Assembly: GCF_009730915.1 (NCBI RefSeq)
Contig: NC_052474.1
Coordinates: forward strand, 9,025,501-9,089,500
DNA: 64,000 nucleotides
Direction: 5' to 3'
Source: Dioscorea cayenensis subsp. rotundata
Taxonomy: Eukaryota; Streptophyta; Magnoliopsida; Dioscoreales; Dioscoreaceae
The first letter of the stretch is position 1; every line of letters starts with the position of its first letter. Under the pieces are notes generated by a model. That model was given only the letters and a program-made list of their open reading frames with translations. It did not search any database and was not told the origin of the DNA. This document shows, one piece after another, positions 1-11,818 of the stretch. The translations under genes and the position numbers were made by a program.

Positions 1-1400
1 TATATCTATATGCTTGGTTCGTCCATGATGCGCAGAATTCTTTGTAATCTCAATGGTGGATCGATTATCACACCATATTTCAATTGTTTGACTTTGCTTC
101 ATCCCACAATCCTCCAGCATCCTCATCCACCATACACTTTGACAAGCTGCCGCCGTTGCAACTATATATTCGGCTTCGGTAGTTGAAAGAGTAGTGACAT
201 CTTGCTTTTTTGAACCCCATGGAATAGCACCTGATCCAAGATCAAATACCATACCAGATGTACTCCTTCTATCTTCAATCGATCCACCCCAATTGCTATC
301 TATAAATCCTTGCAGTTTACATTCATTGGTCTTAGTATACCAAATACCACAATTAACAGTTCCCACAATATATCTCAACAAATGCTTTGCAGCACCTAAA
401 TGCTGCTTTGTTGGCTTGCTAACAAACCTTGAAAGAACATTCTCAATGTACACAATGTCAGGATGAGAATGAGTCAAGTAAAGTAGCCTACCGATCAAAC
501 TCCTGTAGCTTCTAGAATCAGTGCTTCCTGAACCATCATCAGCTTGTAATTTTTCACCTATGATCATTGGTGTTATTGTAGCCTTGCATTGATTCATCTT
601 AAACAATTTGAGTGTTTCTTCAGCATATCTCCTCTGCACTATAAACACTCCATTCTCACGTTGTTTTACCTCCAATCCCAAGAAGTAGTTCAGAAGGCCC
701 AAATCTGACATCTCAAAAGCTTTTTGCATTTCAAGCTTGAATTCCTCCACCATTGTCTGAGAAGAGCTTAAGTACACAATGTCATCTACGTAAATGCAGA
801 CAAGTAACATGTGACCATCTCCATCTGAGTTTTTGTAAAGTGTATGCTCATTCAAGCTGCGCACAAAGCCATGATCTTGAAGATACCTATCAATCTTTGC
901 ATGCCAGGCTCTAGGTGCCTGTTTTAGGCCATATAGAGCCCTTTTAGCTTTAGCACCTTGGTTTCTTCTCCAATGCCTTCATAACCAGGTGGTTGTTCAA
1001 CATAGATTTCTTCTTGTATATCTCCATTCAAGAATGCAGATTTGACGTCAAAGTGATACACAACCCATCTCCACTGTGTAGCAAGGGCCAAGAGAAGTCT
1101 CATTATCTCCATTCTAGTGATTAGTGCATAAATCTCATCAAAATCGACACCTGCTTCTTGTGTATAACCCCTTGTAACCAAACAGGCCTTGTGTGTCTGA
1201 ATTCTCCCATCTGGATGATATTTTGTTTTAAATATCCACTTCAGTTTCACCACTTTCTTGTTTGGTGGAAGCTCCACCAAACCCATGTGTCATTGTGCTT
1301 GATAGTAGCCAGCTCTTCCTTCATTGCTTCCTTCCAAACTTTAGTTTTAGCTGCCTCTTCAAAAGTGATTGGATCAGCAATGATGAGAGCAAAAGTGTAG
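1..1400 (-). mobile_element. copia reverse transcriptase and RNase H region (fossil)
   Basis: The reverse transcriptase fingers and palm read W-I-F-K-T-K, then HFDVKSAFLNGDI near 1020-1060, and the catalytic YVDD near 785-800. RNase H follows, with STTEAEY near 165-190, and runs off the left edge of the window. The reading is interrupted; only the domain order and motifs are relied on here. Confidence 0.9.
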
Positions 1401-1719
1401 GTCTTGTAGATCTCCTTTATTGTTCTCATCTTCTTAACTGGAGATTCTTCTCCTGAAGTTTGCAATGAGTGTGACCTTGTTCCTGCATCTGCATCAATAG
1501 GAGGTACTTCATCATGCTCAATTGACTCAACCATTGGTAATTCTGATGGTGAACTTTCTTCTTCCACTTGACTGCACAAGTCTTCACTTGAATCTTCATA
1601 CATGATCAACCGGGTTCCTTCAGACTTATTGCTCCAATCCCAACCTGCACTCTCATTAAAGACTACATCCCTACTCACTATAGTTTTACATGTAGTAGGA
1701 TTATACAAACGATAGGCCT

Positions 1720-2959
1720 TAGAGTATAAACAATAACCTATGAATACACATCTTTCAGACCTTGTATCCAACTTTTGAAGTTTATGAGAGGGAATTAGAG
1801 AATAAGCAATGCAACCAAATACTCTTAAGTGACTTACAATGGGTTTAACTCCATGCCACGATTCATAAGGAGTCTTGTTCTTCACAGCTCTTGTAGGCGA
1901 GATGTTTAAGAGATACATCTGTCGTGTTTACAACTTCAGCCCATAGCTTATTTGGAAGGTTCCAGTGCTTCATCAAGGATCTAGCCATCTCCACAATAGT
2001 CCTATTCTTCATTTCAGAGACTCCATTTTGTTGTGGAGAATAAGGTGTGGTGAGTTGCCTAATGATCCCGTGCTTCTCACAAAATGAATTGAACTCATGG
2101 CTTGTAAATTCTCTTACCCTGTTGGTGCGCAAGACTTTAATTCTGTACCCTGACTGCATCTTTACTTCTTGTTTAAACTTCTGAAATACTTCAAAGACTT
2201 ATGAATTTTGTTTCAAGTAGTACACCCAACACATTCGACTATGGTCATAACAAGAGAAAATATCGACTGCCACTAAGAGATTTAGTCTGTAATAGTCCAC
2301 AGACGTCTGCGTGTACAAGCTGTAAGCGCGCATTGGCATTGCCGGTGTTCTTTCTATGAAATGGTCTTCTAACCTACTTCTCCATCACACATGTTTCACA
2401 CTGATGTAACACAGTAATATTCGGCAGTCCTAACACCATCCTTCTGTATTTTAGATCCTTTAAAGCACCAAAAATCAGGTGGCCATAACACAGGTGCCAC
2501 AATTTTGAGCTTTCCTTGACATTCATCGCCACATTGATCCTTCCCACCATGGACACATCTAAAGGAAACATGTTATTCTTGGTTTTGATTATACTGACCA
2601 GCTCATCTCCAGTATTGGCATTCCTGATGATGCAAGTGTCTTCAGTAAAGGTAACTGAGTATCCACTTACCAAGAGCTGACCAACACTCAATAGATTTTG
2701 TGCTAAACCCGGCACATACTGTACATTGTGCAGAAATTTTGTTTTGCCTCCAACTCCAACAAGTGCCACAGTTCCTTTTTCCTCAACTTGAATTTCTTTG
2801 TCGTCATTGAGTCGGACTGAAATCTTCTGAGACTCATCAAGGTTTTTGAACAACTCCTTGTTCTCGGACATGTGGTTAGAGCAAACCACTATCCACTAAC
2901 CACACCGAAGTGCACTGATTTTCTCCATCAAGTTGAGCCATGAAAAGATTGCTCAATTC
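1720..2959 (-). mobile_element. copia protease and integrase region (fossil)
   Basis: The protease motif (W-L-V-D-S-G) is at about 2885-2905. A pre-integrase zinc-binding domain (H/C pattern ending near CETCVMEK) lies around 2374-2480. The integrase core follows, with the conserved stretch TTPYSPQQNGVSE near 2030-2060 and copia-type C-terminal residues near 1700-1870. Gene order and motifs place it in Ty1/copia. The region is broken. Confidence 0.88.
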
Positions 2960-3854
2960 CTTCTCCTCTGCAACAAGAGTATTACCCTTCTCAGAGTTTT
3001 TATCTCTAAACCAACAGCCCACCTTCATGTGTCCAAATTTTTTGCACAAATGACATTGAATGTTGTCTTTAATTATAGCTTCTCTATTCACCATAGTTTT
3101 GTCTATTTTCAGTACCTTTGCCTCTTCCTCTTCCATGCGACCTTCCCATAGAGAAACCCCTCCCGCGACCTCTACAGGGTGCCTTTTCTTTGTCTTTAGC
3201 ACTTGATATTTCACCCCTGATATGAAGTGCTTTCTCTTCCTTCTCAACCTGGTCATCCGCTTGTCTTGCCAACCTAGCTTCATGAGCTAGTAAAGAACCG
3301 CTCACATCATCCATAGTAAGCTTCGTAAGGTCCTTGGACTCTTCAATGGCAGTGACCACATGGTTAAACTTGGGTTCTAAGCTCCATAGCAACTTTCCAA
3401 ACACCATAGCTTATGGAATGGTATCTCCTAAGCCTTTCATCTGATTTCCTAGTTCCAAAACCCTTGTAATGTAGCTTTGAACTCCTTCATTGCTCTTTAA
3501 TCTGGAATTTTCAAAATCTTGTCTCAATGTCTGAAGCTTGACTGCCACAACCTTAGGGTTCCCTTGAACCACCTTCTTCAAGATAGTTCACGCCTCATTT
3601 ACAGTGTTTGCAAAAGCAATACGGGCTAGAAGAGGCCGAGAGAGGGCTTGTTGTATAAAGAACAACACCTTGGCATCCTTCTTCTTGTTCTCTCTCACCT
3701 TTGCCTCATCTTCTTTCTTAGAGTATCCTTTCTCAACAAGATCCCAGAGTTATTGTGATCTGAACAAGGTTTTCATCATCAAGCACCAAAGATCATAATC
3801 TTCTCCATTGAAGATAGCTTGGTATAGCTCTGAGTTGCTGCCGTTCGTCACCAT
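2960..3854 (-). mobile_element. copia gag / nucleocapsid region (fossil)
   Basis: Translation from about 3854 begins MVTNGSNSELYQAIFNGEDY, a typical plant copia gag start shortly after the primer-binding site. A CCHC zinc knuckle (CHLCKKFGHMKVGC) lies near 3015-3065, after a basic R/G-rich stretch. It would have formed the element's particle core and RNA-binding domain. The region is broken in several places and not expected to work. Confidence 0.85.
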
Positions 3855-3887
3855 CTATTGCTGCCGAACCACAAGCTCTGAAACCAC

Positions 3888-4401
3888 TGTTGAAGATCAG
3901 CTAGTCTAATATAGCTGTAGAGTGAAAAATATCACTGATAAAATTAGGAAGAAGAGCAAGAGGTTTTTCAGTAGTTTTCTCTGCTGCTTAACATTTCATT
4001 AAAAAACTGGAAAAGTAGTAGATGAAGAGAGTACACCAACCTCTCTAATACAAAACACATACTTCTTCAAAAAATAATAATAACTTAATATCTTGGATAA
4101 AGTTCCAAGACACAGACAATCTCTGAGTACACTAGAGAGTTAATCTAGGATATATGAAACATACTTTGAAGCGACACAACACTACAGACTAATTAAACTT
4201 CTTCACCTATTGGTTAGTAGATCTTCTAGCTCATTCATTAGTTGTAAAGAGCATAGGATTTCCTCTCCACTACACTGGTTAACACACCAAGTGTGAGGTC
4301 AAAGTTCATTTTCCCATTTGACCTCCGCTGACCAATTCTCCTTCTTAGCAACTTCTTCAATCAACTTACAACACTACCTTGGGTCGAGTTCTGGTATAAC
4401 A
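3888..4401 (-). repeat. 5' LTR of the copia element
   Basis: This 514-bp segment is bounded by TGTT at 3888 and AACA at 4401, the usual short inverted ends of a plant copia LTR. It directly abuts the primer-binding site at about 3873-3887. The boundary is inferred from these ends and from the tRNA-complementary stretch, because the partner LTR is not in the window. Confidence 0.75.
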
Positions 4402-4639
4402 TAGTTGCGCATTCTAGCACAATCTATCCACCTTACCAACTAGCTTACTCCACAAATAATCAAGACCCTCTGACAGTGGGATCTCATCTTATAACAACTC
4501 AAACAGAATCTAGTGCATGCTTGAGACCACATGAAAGTTTGGCAAATGCTAATTAAACAAATAGAGATATCTTATTATATTGGGTAAAGTTGTATTTATC
4601 AAATTACAACTGTATAGACAACACTTTACACACCCCCAA
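4402..4639. other. unassigned sequence between the two retroelement remnants
   Basis: There is no convincing coding region. It lies directly outside the copia LTR and may be an eroded part of the gypsy remnant that continues to the right. Nothing specific was recognised. Confidence 0.4.
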
Positions 4640-5700
4640 CGCCATCAAAAGTTAAGTATGCACTATTTCGGTGCATTTGAGGTGGTCTAGAAAAATAAGT
4701 ATTTTTTCATACAAGCTTGTATTACCAAATGAAGCTCATATACACCCAGTGTTCCATGTTTGCTTTACTGAAGAAGTGTCATGGTTTACTACCTCAGAGT
4801 TTTGTGGTTCGCCTACACATATAGACAAACAGGGTTAGATCATTCAACCTGGTTATTTGCTACAATTTCAAACTCTTCTTTGGGGTAATCAAGCTACACC
4901 ACATGTGCTAGTTCAATAGGCAAGGTTATCAACAAGAGAATTCATGGGAGGATCTTCATAGCCTGCAAGCTCAATAACCACTCTTGGACCTTAAGGACAA
5001 GGTTATGTTGAATGGCCAAGGTAATGTTACATTCCTATGCAAGGTATTAATGAAGCAACCCCACGTGGACAATTCACAAGTTGCTCACAAGGAGGAACGT
5101 AGGGGTAAGTGTGATTAGCTAATGAAGGATGAACACCTGGACATGAATTATGTTAATGAAGGCTTGGTGGAGTGGGATTAGCGAATGACCAAAAAACACG
5201 TGGAAGAGTATTAATTATGTGGAGGAATTGTCCTGGGGTGCAAGAGCCAATCAAAGAATAGGAACAAAAAATGAGTGAGGCACATGAGTTCAAGGCGGAG
5301 GAGAGAGAATACTCTTTTTAAGGAATTAATTTGTGATGGTCTGAGCTAGGGGAGGCGTGAAAGAAATGAAAGCTAGACGCTTGGCTCGCCAAGGAGAAAG
5401 CTGAGGAAATATAGGGTTTCAGAAGAGAGTATGAAACTTTTTTATCTTCTTATTTTCTTGCTGCTTATTGAAGTTGATCTACTTAATTTGGCTGTGTAAT
5501 AAGGCATTGTAAGGAGCTTAGTCACTATCTTGCTTGTTGCTTTGGTTTCTCTGTGTTGGAACTTGTGAGATTTGTGTTTATCTTTATGAATTTAGCATTA
5601 TTATTGCTATTCTTAGATTATTGTTTACTTAGCAATAGCGAGTTCATCACAGCGTTTATTGCAAACAAATCTCAGGTAGGATGTTTAGCTCTCTCTAACA
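4640..5700 (+). mobile_element. Ty3/gypsy 3' remnant: integrase tail, chromodomain-like tail, 3' LTR
   Basis: A plus-strand reading near 4640-4780 matches the end of a gypsy integrase (YFGAFEVV, then YKLVLPNEAHIHPVFHV). Near 4890-5035 a second block resembles the chromodomain-like tail (VLVQ...LS...EF...LKDKV). A purine-rich stretch at about 5088-5109 could be the polypurine tract, and an LTR-like segment with TG...CA ends runs from about 5110 to 5700. Only the 3' part is present, with several breaks. The copia element lies immediately to its left, so the two are adjacent or nested. Confidence 0.7.
5110..5700 (+). repeat. probable 3' LTR of the gypsy remnant
   Basis: It starts TGTGATTAGC just after a purine-rich stretch and ends CTCTCTAACA, so both ends fit TG...CA. 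No second copy is available for comparison, so the limits are inferred. Confidence 0.4.
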
Positions 5701-5943
5701 TCATTTGCATGTGTTTGAATTTCTAGAGCTCATTTGCATGAAATCTATTTTATACATATATAATTTATATAAATAATATATCTTAATAAAAATTGAATAA
5801 ATCACAAATTTATTAAATATAATAATAATGGTTATAAATAAAATAAAATAATAATATACATGATAGATGATTAGAGCTAAGTACGAGAAGGCCATAATTT
5901 TCACCTGTGGTCAAGATGGGCAAAAGAGTAAACAATAGGTAAA
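5701..5943. other. AT-rich spacer
   Basis: Strongly AT-rich sequence between the gypsy remnant and the start of the MULE block. No gene or repeat structure was recognised. Confidence 0.5.
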
Positions 5944-6125
5944 GGGAAAATTACTGTTCACCCCTCGTAATTTTCAAAACTTCCCAAAAACCCCCTCCAA
6001 CTTTTTGCACACCCCGATGACACCTCCGTTATATTTTTACATTCCTTTTAACCCCTCGCCCGGTAAGTTGAAGTGGGTCCACGATATGAAATTCCTTTTT
6101 GCCCTTGCAAAAGGTGGGAAAAAAA
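5944..6125 (+). repeat. left long terminal repeat of the MULE, repeated at the head of every unit
   Basis: About 180 bp of C-rich, G-poor sequence ending near TTGCCCTTGCAAAAGG. Copies begin at 5944, 7917, 9864, 11819, 13772 and 15732. It is partly matched in inverted orientation by 21800-22000. Only the left type of end is repeated; no unit has its own right-hand end. Confidence 0.65.
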
Positions 6126-7916
6126 TGGCGCCCCAATCATAACTTTCTTTTATGCATAGTTTTTTTCAATGCCTCCCCGCTTGCTTTTTTTCTCAAACAA
6201 AGTTTAGAAGGCTCATATCTTGTTCTTCTTGTTCTTGTTCTTGTTCTTCTTCTTCTTCTTCTTCTTCTTCTTCTTCTTCTTTTTCTTCTTCTCATTTGGT
6301 GTATTCAATTTTAGCTCTTCCGATTAAATTATGGAGAGTTTTTTTGTGCTATTGCTAGATACAACGGGAGGGACGAGTGCTAATGTTCACTGACGACTTC
6401 TTGGGAATCAGTGTTAGCTGAAATATGTGAGCGATGGGGTCTCGATATTTCCCGTGTCAGGGTGAAGTTTATCACACCCGATGGACATAAAAACGGTATG
6501 TCTCATATAAAAACGAGGTTGACTTCCGCAGCATGTGTCACGTGCAGCTCCATCTTCAAATGTTCCGTTGTTGATCTTGTTGTTGAGACGGATGATGTGG
6601 CATCGTATCCTCATCGAAAACGAGTTCTTCGTCATGTAAGTTTCTTCTCGCTTTATGTTTATATAGTTGTAGAAGTTAATTATTGTTTATTATCCCCGCC
6701 ATCACTGTTACATTTTATCAAGTTTCCATTAACTTATTAACTTATTATTTAACTTTTTGTTTTAACGCTTTAAGATTTATGTTTATCGCTTTAAATATTT
6801 TGTGTCTCTGTTTAAATATTGATCGTGTTCGTTTAAACTAAAGTGTTGGCAGGAATTCAGAATCTGGCAGCGCTTCTGTTCCACATCATGGCGAGCCTGA
6901 GGGTGTGGCATGCCTTCCTTCCTCATCCGATCAAGCTGAAGTGTTGTCGTTGGATATTGGACAATGTTTTGAAGGCGTTGAACATTTCAGAGACGCACTT
7001 AGGAATTTTGCAATCAAAAGGAATTTTGACTTCAAATTACTGAAGAACGAGAAACACCGGGTGACTGTGGAAGGAAGCTTCGACTTCAAAAATGGCGTAT
7101 AAGGAAGCTATATTCCCCTCATACCGACAATGACGACGTCGATGGATGAAAATCGCGACTCGCGTATGCATCGCCTGTGACGAGAAGGCAACCTGGGTGT
7201 CCTGAGACGAAAGAGGATCGAGTCGTAAGCGTCCCGAGGTCCGCAAGTTGCGTTGTAGCCATTACCCAGCGTTTCGGTCACAATCGCAGATCGTGGAATG
7301 AATCATCGTTTCACTAGGCATTGTGTATATACTTCTTATTATTGTTTAAATATTGAACTTTTATATTTAAATATATCTCTTCACGCTTTTTAAATATTTT
7401 ATTCTCTGTTTAACTGTTATTTTTATCGTTTAAAATAAATTTGTATCCGCTTAAAATGTACAACGGGATGGTGCTGAAGCGTAATTAATACACGCTCGGT
7501 TCCCCAAGCGTTTCCACTCCCGTCGCACATAAAAATCGGAACATTACATTACACTCTATAAGAGATTATTAAGTAATAAGGATATTTTTAAGCGAGAAAA
7601 TATTAAGTATATTTTTTTGTTGTAATTACATTGATATTATTAAATAATAAGGATATTTTTAAGCAGAAAATATTAAATTTAAAGCAGAGAAACCTAAACT
7701 TAAACAGAGAAAACGAAAGTTAAAGGGCAAAAAGTTATCATTATACTGATTAAAATGAATGTTGATATTAGCAGATAATGAAAATGAAAAATGAAACGAG
7801 AACCCTACCCGAGTAATGTACCACTGCGGACTACAATATCATCCAACAAGAACAGAACCTCAAAACGAAACAGAATGAATTTAATTGAATTTAGATACAT
7901 GTACAGATTAATTAGA
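5944..7916 (+). repeat. MULE shell unit 1 of 6
   Basis: In order it has: terminal repeat; a (TTC)n/TTG tract at about 6222-6290; exon 1 from ATG 6331 to 6635; a GT-AG intron 6636-6852; exon 2 from 6853; a zinc-knuckle tail near 7239-7290; a noncoding tail. Exon 1 in its best frame reads like the N-terminal domain of plant MuDR transposases (CERWGLDIS, VKFITPDGHK). Exon 2 holds the MuDR DNA-binding domain (IGQCFEGVEHFRDALRNFAI, then KLLKNEKHRVTVEG). The WRI/RAS region, the DDE catalytic domain and the SWIM finger are absent: the sequence passes straight from the DNA-binding domain to the basic C-terminal tail. Several small frame disruptions are present. It cannot encode an active transposase. 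Confidence 0.85.
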
Positions 7917-9863
7917 GGGAAAATTACTGTTCACCCCTCGTAATTTTCAAAACTTCCCAAAAACCCCCTCCAACTTTTGCACACCCCGGACACCTCCGTT
8001 ATATTTTACATTCCTTTTAACCCCCCGCCGGTAAGTTGAAGTGGGTCCACGATATGAAATTCCTTTTTTGCCCTTGCAAAAGGTGGGGAAAATAGGCCCT
8101 AATCATAACTTTCTTTATGCATAGTTTTTCAATGCCTCACCTTGCTTTTTCTCAAACAAAGTTTAGAAGGCTCATATCTTGTTCTTCTTGTTCTTGTTCT
8201 TGTTCTTCTTCTTCTTCTTCTTCTTCTTCTTCTTCTTCTTTTTCTTCTTCTCATTTTGGTGTATTCAATTTTAGCTCTTCGATTAAATTATGGAGAGTTT
8301 TTGTGCTATTGCTAGATACAACGGGAGGGACGAGTGCTAATGTTCACGGCACGACTTCTTGGGAATCGAGTGTTAGTCGAAATATGTGAGCGATGGGGTC
8401 TCGATATTTCCGTGTCGGGGTGAAGTTTATCACACCCGATGGACATAAAAAGCGGTATGTCTCATATAAAAGCGAGGTTGACTTTCCAACAGCATGTGTC
8501 ACGTGCACTCCATCTTCAAATGTTCTGTTGTTGATCTTGTTGTTGAGACAGATGATGTGGCATCGTATCCTACTGAAAACGAGTTCTTCTCGTTGTAAGT
8601 TTCTTCTCGTTTATGTTTATATAGTTGTAGAAGTTAATTATTGTTTATTATCCACTCATCATACATTTATCAAGTTTCCATTAACTTATTAACTTATTAT
8701 TTAACTTTTTGTTTTTAACGTTTAAGATTTATGTTTATCGTTTAAATATTTTTGTGTCTCGTTTAAATATTGATCGTGTTCGTTTAAACTAAAGTGTTGG
8801 CAGGAATTCAGAATCTGGTAGCGCTTCTGTTCCACATCATGGCGAGCCTGAGGGTGTGGCATGCCTTCCTTCCTCATCCGATCAGTCGAAGTGTTGTCGT
8901 TGGATATTGGACAATGTTTTGAAGGCGTTGAACATTTCAGAGACGCACTTAGGAATTTTGCAATCAAAAGGAATTTTGACTTCAAATTCTAGAACGAGAA
9001 ACACCCCGAGTGACTCGTGGAAGGAAGCTTCGACTTCAAAAATGGGCGTATAAGGAAGCTATATTTCCCATATGCAGAAACGAGCAGGCCGATGGATGAA
9101 AATCGCGAATCGCGTTTACTGCATCAGTGACGAGAAAGGCAACCCTGGGTGTCCTAGGCGAAAGAGGATCGAGTCGTGGCGTCCGAGGTCCGCAGAGTTG
9201 CGTTGTAGCCATTGCCACGCTTCGTGTCACAATCGCAGATCGTGGAATGAATGCATGCCGACTAGGCATTGTGTATATACTTCTTATTATTGTTTAAATA
9301 TTGAACTTTATATTTAAATATATCTCTTACGTTTTAAATATTTTTATTCTCTGCTTAACTCGTTATTTTTTTATCGTTTAAAAATAAATTTGTATCCGCT
9401 TAAAAATGTACTAACGGGATGGTCTGTCAAGCGTGCACTAATACACGCTTTCGGTTCCCCAGCGTTTCCACTCCCGTCGCACATAAAAATCGGAACATTA
9501 CATTACACTCTATAAGAGATTATTAAGTAATAAGGATATTTTTAAACATGTAAAATATTAAGTATATTTTTGTTGTAATTACATTGATATTATTAAATAA
9601 TAAGGATATTTTAAACAGAAAATATTAAATTTAAACATGTAGAAACCTAAACTTAAACGGAGAAAACGAAAGTTAAAGGGCAAAAAGTTATCATTATCAC
9701 GCTAAAATGAATGTTGATATTAGCCGATAATGAAAATGAAAATGAAACAGAACCCTACCCGATAATGTACCTATGGACTACAATATCATCCAACAAGAAC
9801 AGAACCTCAAAACGAAACAGAATGAATTTAATTGAATTTAGATACATGTACAGATTAATTAGA
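7917..9863 (+). repeat. MULE shell unit 2 of 6
   Basis: Same architecture as unit 1: (TTC)n tract at about 8179-8252, exon 1 ATG at 8290, intron 8595-8803 with GTAAGT donor and CAG acceptor, exon 2 from 8804, zinc knuckle at about 9204-9244. The knuckle reads CSHCHASCHNRRSW, that is C-X2-C-X4-H-X4 followed by Trp where the last Cys is expected. It differs from unit 1 mostly by small changes at C-containing positions; long AT stretches are identical. Confidence 0.85.
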
Positions 9864-11818
9864 GGGAAAATTACTGTTCACCCCTCGTAATTTTCAAAAC
9901 TTCCCAAAAACCCCTCGACTTTTGCACACCCCGGACAGCCCTCCGTTATATTTTACATTCCTTTTAACCCTCACGAGAAGTTGAAGTGGGTCCCGATATG
10001 AAATTCTTTTTGCCCTTGCAAAAGGTGGGGAAAATGGCTTTCAATCAAAACTTTCTTTATGCATAGTTTTTCAATGCCTCCTGCTTGCTTTTTCTCAAAC
10101 AAAAGTTTAGAAGGCTCATATCTTGTTCTTCTTGTTCTTGTTCTTGTTCTTCTTCTTCTTCTTCTTCTTCTTCTTCTTTCTTTTTCTTCTTCTCATTTGG
10201 TGTATTCAATTTTAGCTCTTCCGATTAAATTATGGAGAGTTTTTGTGCTATTGCTAGATACAACGGGAGGGGACGAGTGCTAATGTTCACTGCAGCGACT
10301 TCTTGGGAATCAGTAGCTGATAAAATATGTGAGCGATGGGGTCTCGATATTTCCCGTGTCGAGGGTGAAGTTTATCACACCCGATGGACATAAAAGCAGT
10401 ATGTCTCATATAAAAAGCGAGGTTGACTTCCAGTAGCATGTGTCACGTGCACTCCATCTTCAAATGTTCCGTTGTTGATCTTGTTGTCGGGATGGATGAT
10501 GTGGCATCAGTATCCTACTTAAAAAGCGCAGTTCTTCTCGTTGTAAGTTTCTTCTCGTTTATGTTTATATAGTTGTAGAGTTAATTATTGTTTATTATCC
10601 ACACTCATCTGTTTACATTTTATCAAGTTTCCATTAACTTATTAACTTATTATTTAACTTTTTGTTTTTAACGTTTAAGATTTATGTTTATCGTTTAAAT
10701 ATTTTGTGTCTCGTTTAAATATTGATCGTGTTCGTTTAAACTAAAGTGTTGGCGGGAATTCGTAACTGCGCGGCTACATGCTCCACATCATGGCGAGCCC
10801 GAGGGTGTGGCATGCCTTCCTTCCTCATCCGATCAAGTCAAGTGTTGTCGCTGGATATTGAGACAATGTTTTGAAGGCGCTGAACATTTCAGAGACGCAC
10901 TTACGAATTTTGCAATCAAAAGGAATTTTGACTTCAAATTCCTGAAGAATGAAAAACACCAGGTGATCGTGGAAGGAAGCTCGACTTCAAAAATGGCGTA
11001 TAAGGAAGCTATATTCCCATACGACAATGACGCAGTCGATGGATGAAAATCGCGAATCTAGCGTTTGCGACCGCCCGCGACGAGAAGGCAACCTGGGTGT
11101 CCCTAGGGACGAAAGAGGATCGAGTCGTGAGCGTCCGAGGTCCGTGAAGTTGCGTTGTAGCCATTGCCACGCTTCAGGTCACAATCGCGGATCGTGGAAT
11201 GAATCATGTGCAGACTCAGGCATTGTGTATATACTTCTTATTATTGTTTAAATATTGAACTTTATATTTAAATATATCTCTTTACGCTTTTAAATATTTT
11301 TATTCTCTGCTTAATCTATTATTTTTATCGTTTAAAAATAAATTTGTATCCGCTTAAAATGTACAACGGGATGGTGCTGAAGCGTAATTAATACACGCCG
11401 GTTCCCCAGCGTTTCCACTCCCCGTCGCACATAAAAAAATCGAACATTACATTACACTCTATAAGAGATTATTAAGTAATAAGGATATTTTTAAACGAGA
11501 AAATATTAAGTATATTTTTGTTGTAATTACATTGATATTATTAAATAATAAGGATATTTTTAAAGCAGAAAATATTAAATTTAAACGAGAGAAACCTAAA
11601 CTTAAACAGAGAAAAGCGAAAGTTAAAGGGCGAAAAAGTTATCATTATCACAGTTAAAATGAATGTTGATATTAGCCGATAATGAAAATGAAAATGAAAC
11701 GAGAACCCTACCCGATAATGTACCTGCGGTACTAATATCATCCAACAAGAAACGGAACCTCAAAACGAAAGCAGTAATGAATTTAATTGAATTTAGATAC
11801 ATGTACAGATTAATTAGA
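9864..11818 (+). repeat. MULE shell unit 3 of 6
   Basis: Exon 1 ATG is at 10232 and the intron donor at 10543. At the acceptor (about 10754) the AG seen in the other units reads GCGG, so this copy's splice site is damaged or misread. Exon 2 preserves the DNA-binding domain (FRDALTNFAIKRNFDFKFLK). The zinc knuckle at about 11156-11196 is the clearest of the array (CSHCHASGHNRGSW) and again has Trp for the last Cys. The catalytic core is absent, as in the other units. Confidence 0.85.

Larger units (their letters stand above)
1..4401 (-). mobile_element. Ty1/copia LTR retrotransposon, broken, 3' end outside the window
   Basis: Reading right to left, the parts follow copia order: LTR (3888-4401), primer-binding site (about 3873-3887, a variant of the usual plant Met-tRNA complement), gag with a CCHC knuckle, a protease with a DSG motif, integrase, reverse transcriptase with a YVDD motif, and RNase H up to the left edge. 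Integrase before reverse transcriptase defines copia rather than gypsy. The second LTR lies off the window, so neither LTR divergence (age) nor the target-site duplication can be read. The coding region is broken at roughly half a dozen or more points, so this is a fossil copy. The clade was not determined. Confidence 0.93.

Noticed and set aside
6099-6314. Leu-rich or Ser-rich small proteins looking like membrane segments (also near 8117, 10059, 14040 and 15855)
   Set aside because: The Leu, Ser and Phe runs are translations of the (TTC)n/(TTG)n tract in the MULE leader in different frames, not membrane proteins.
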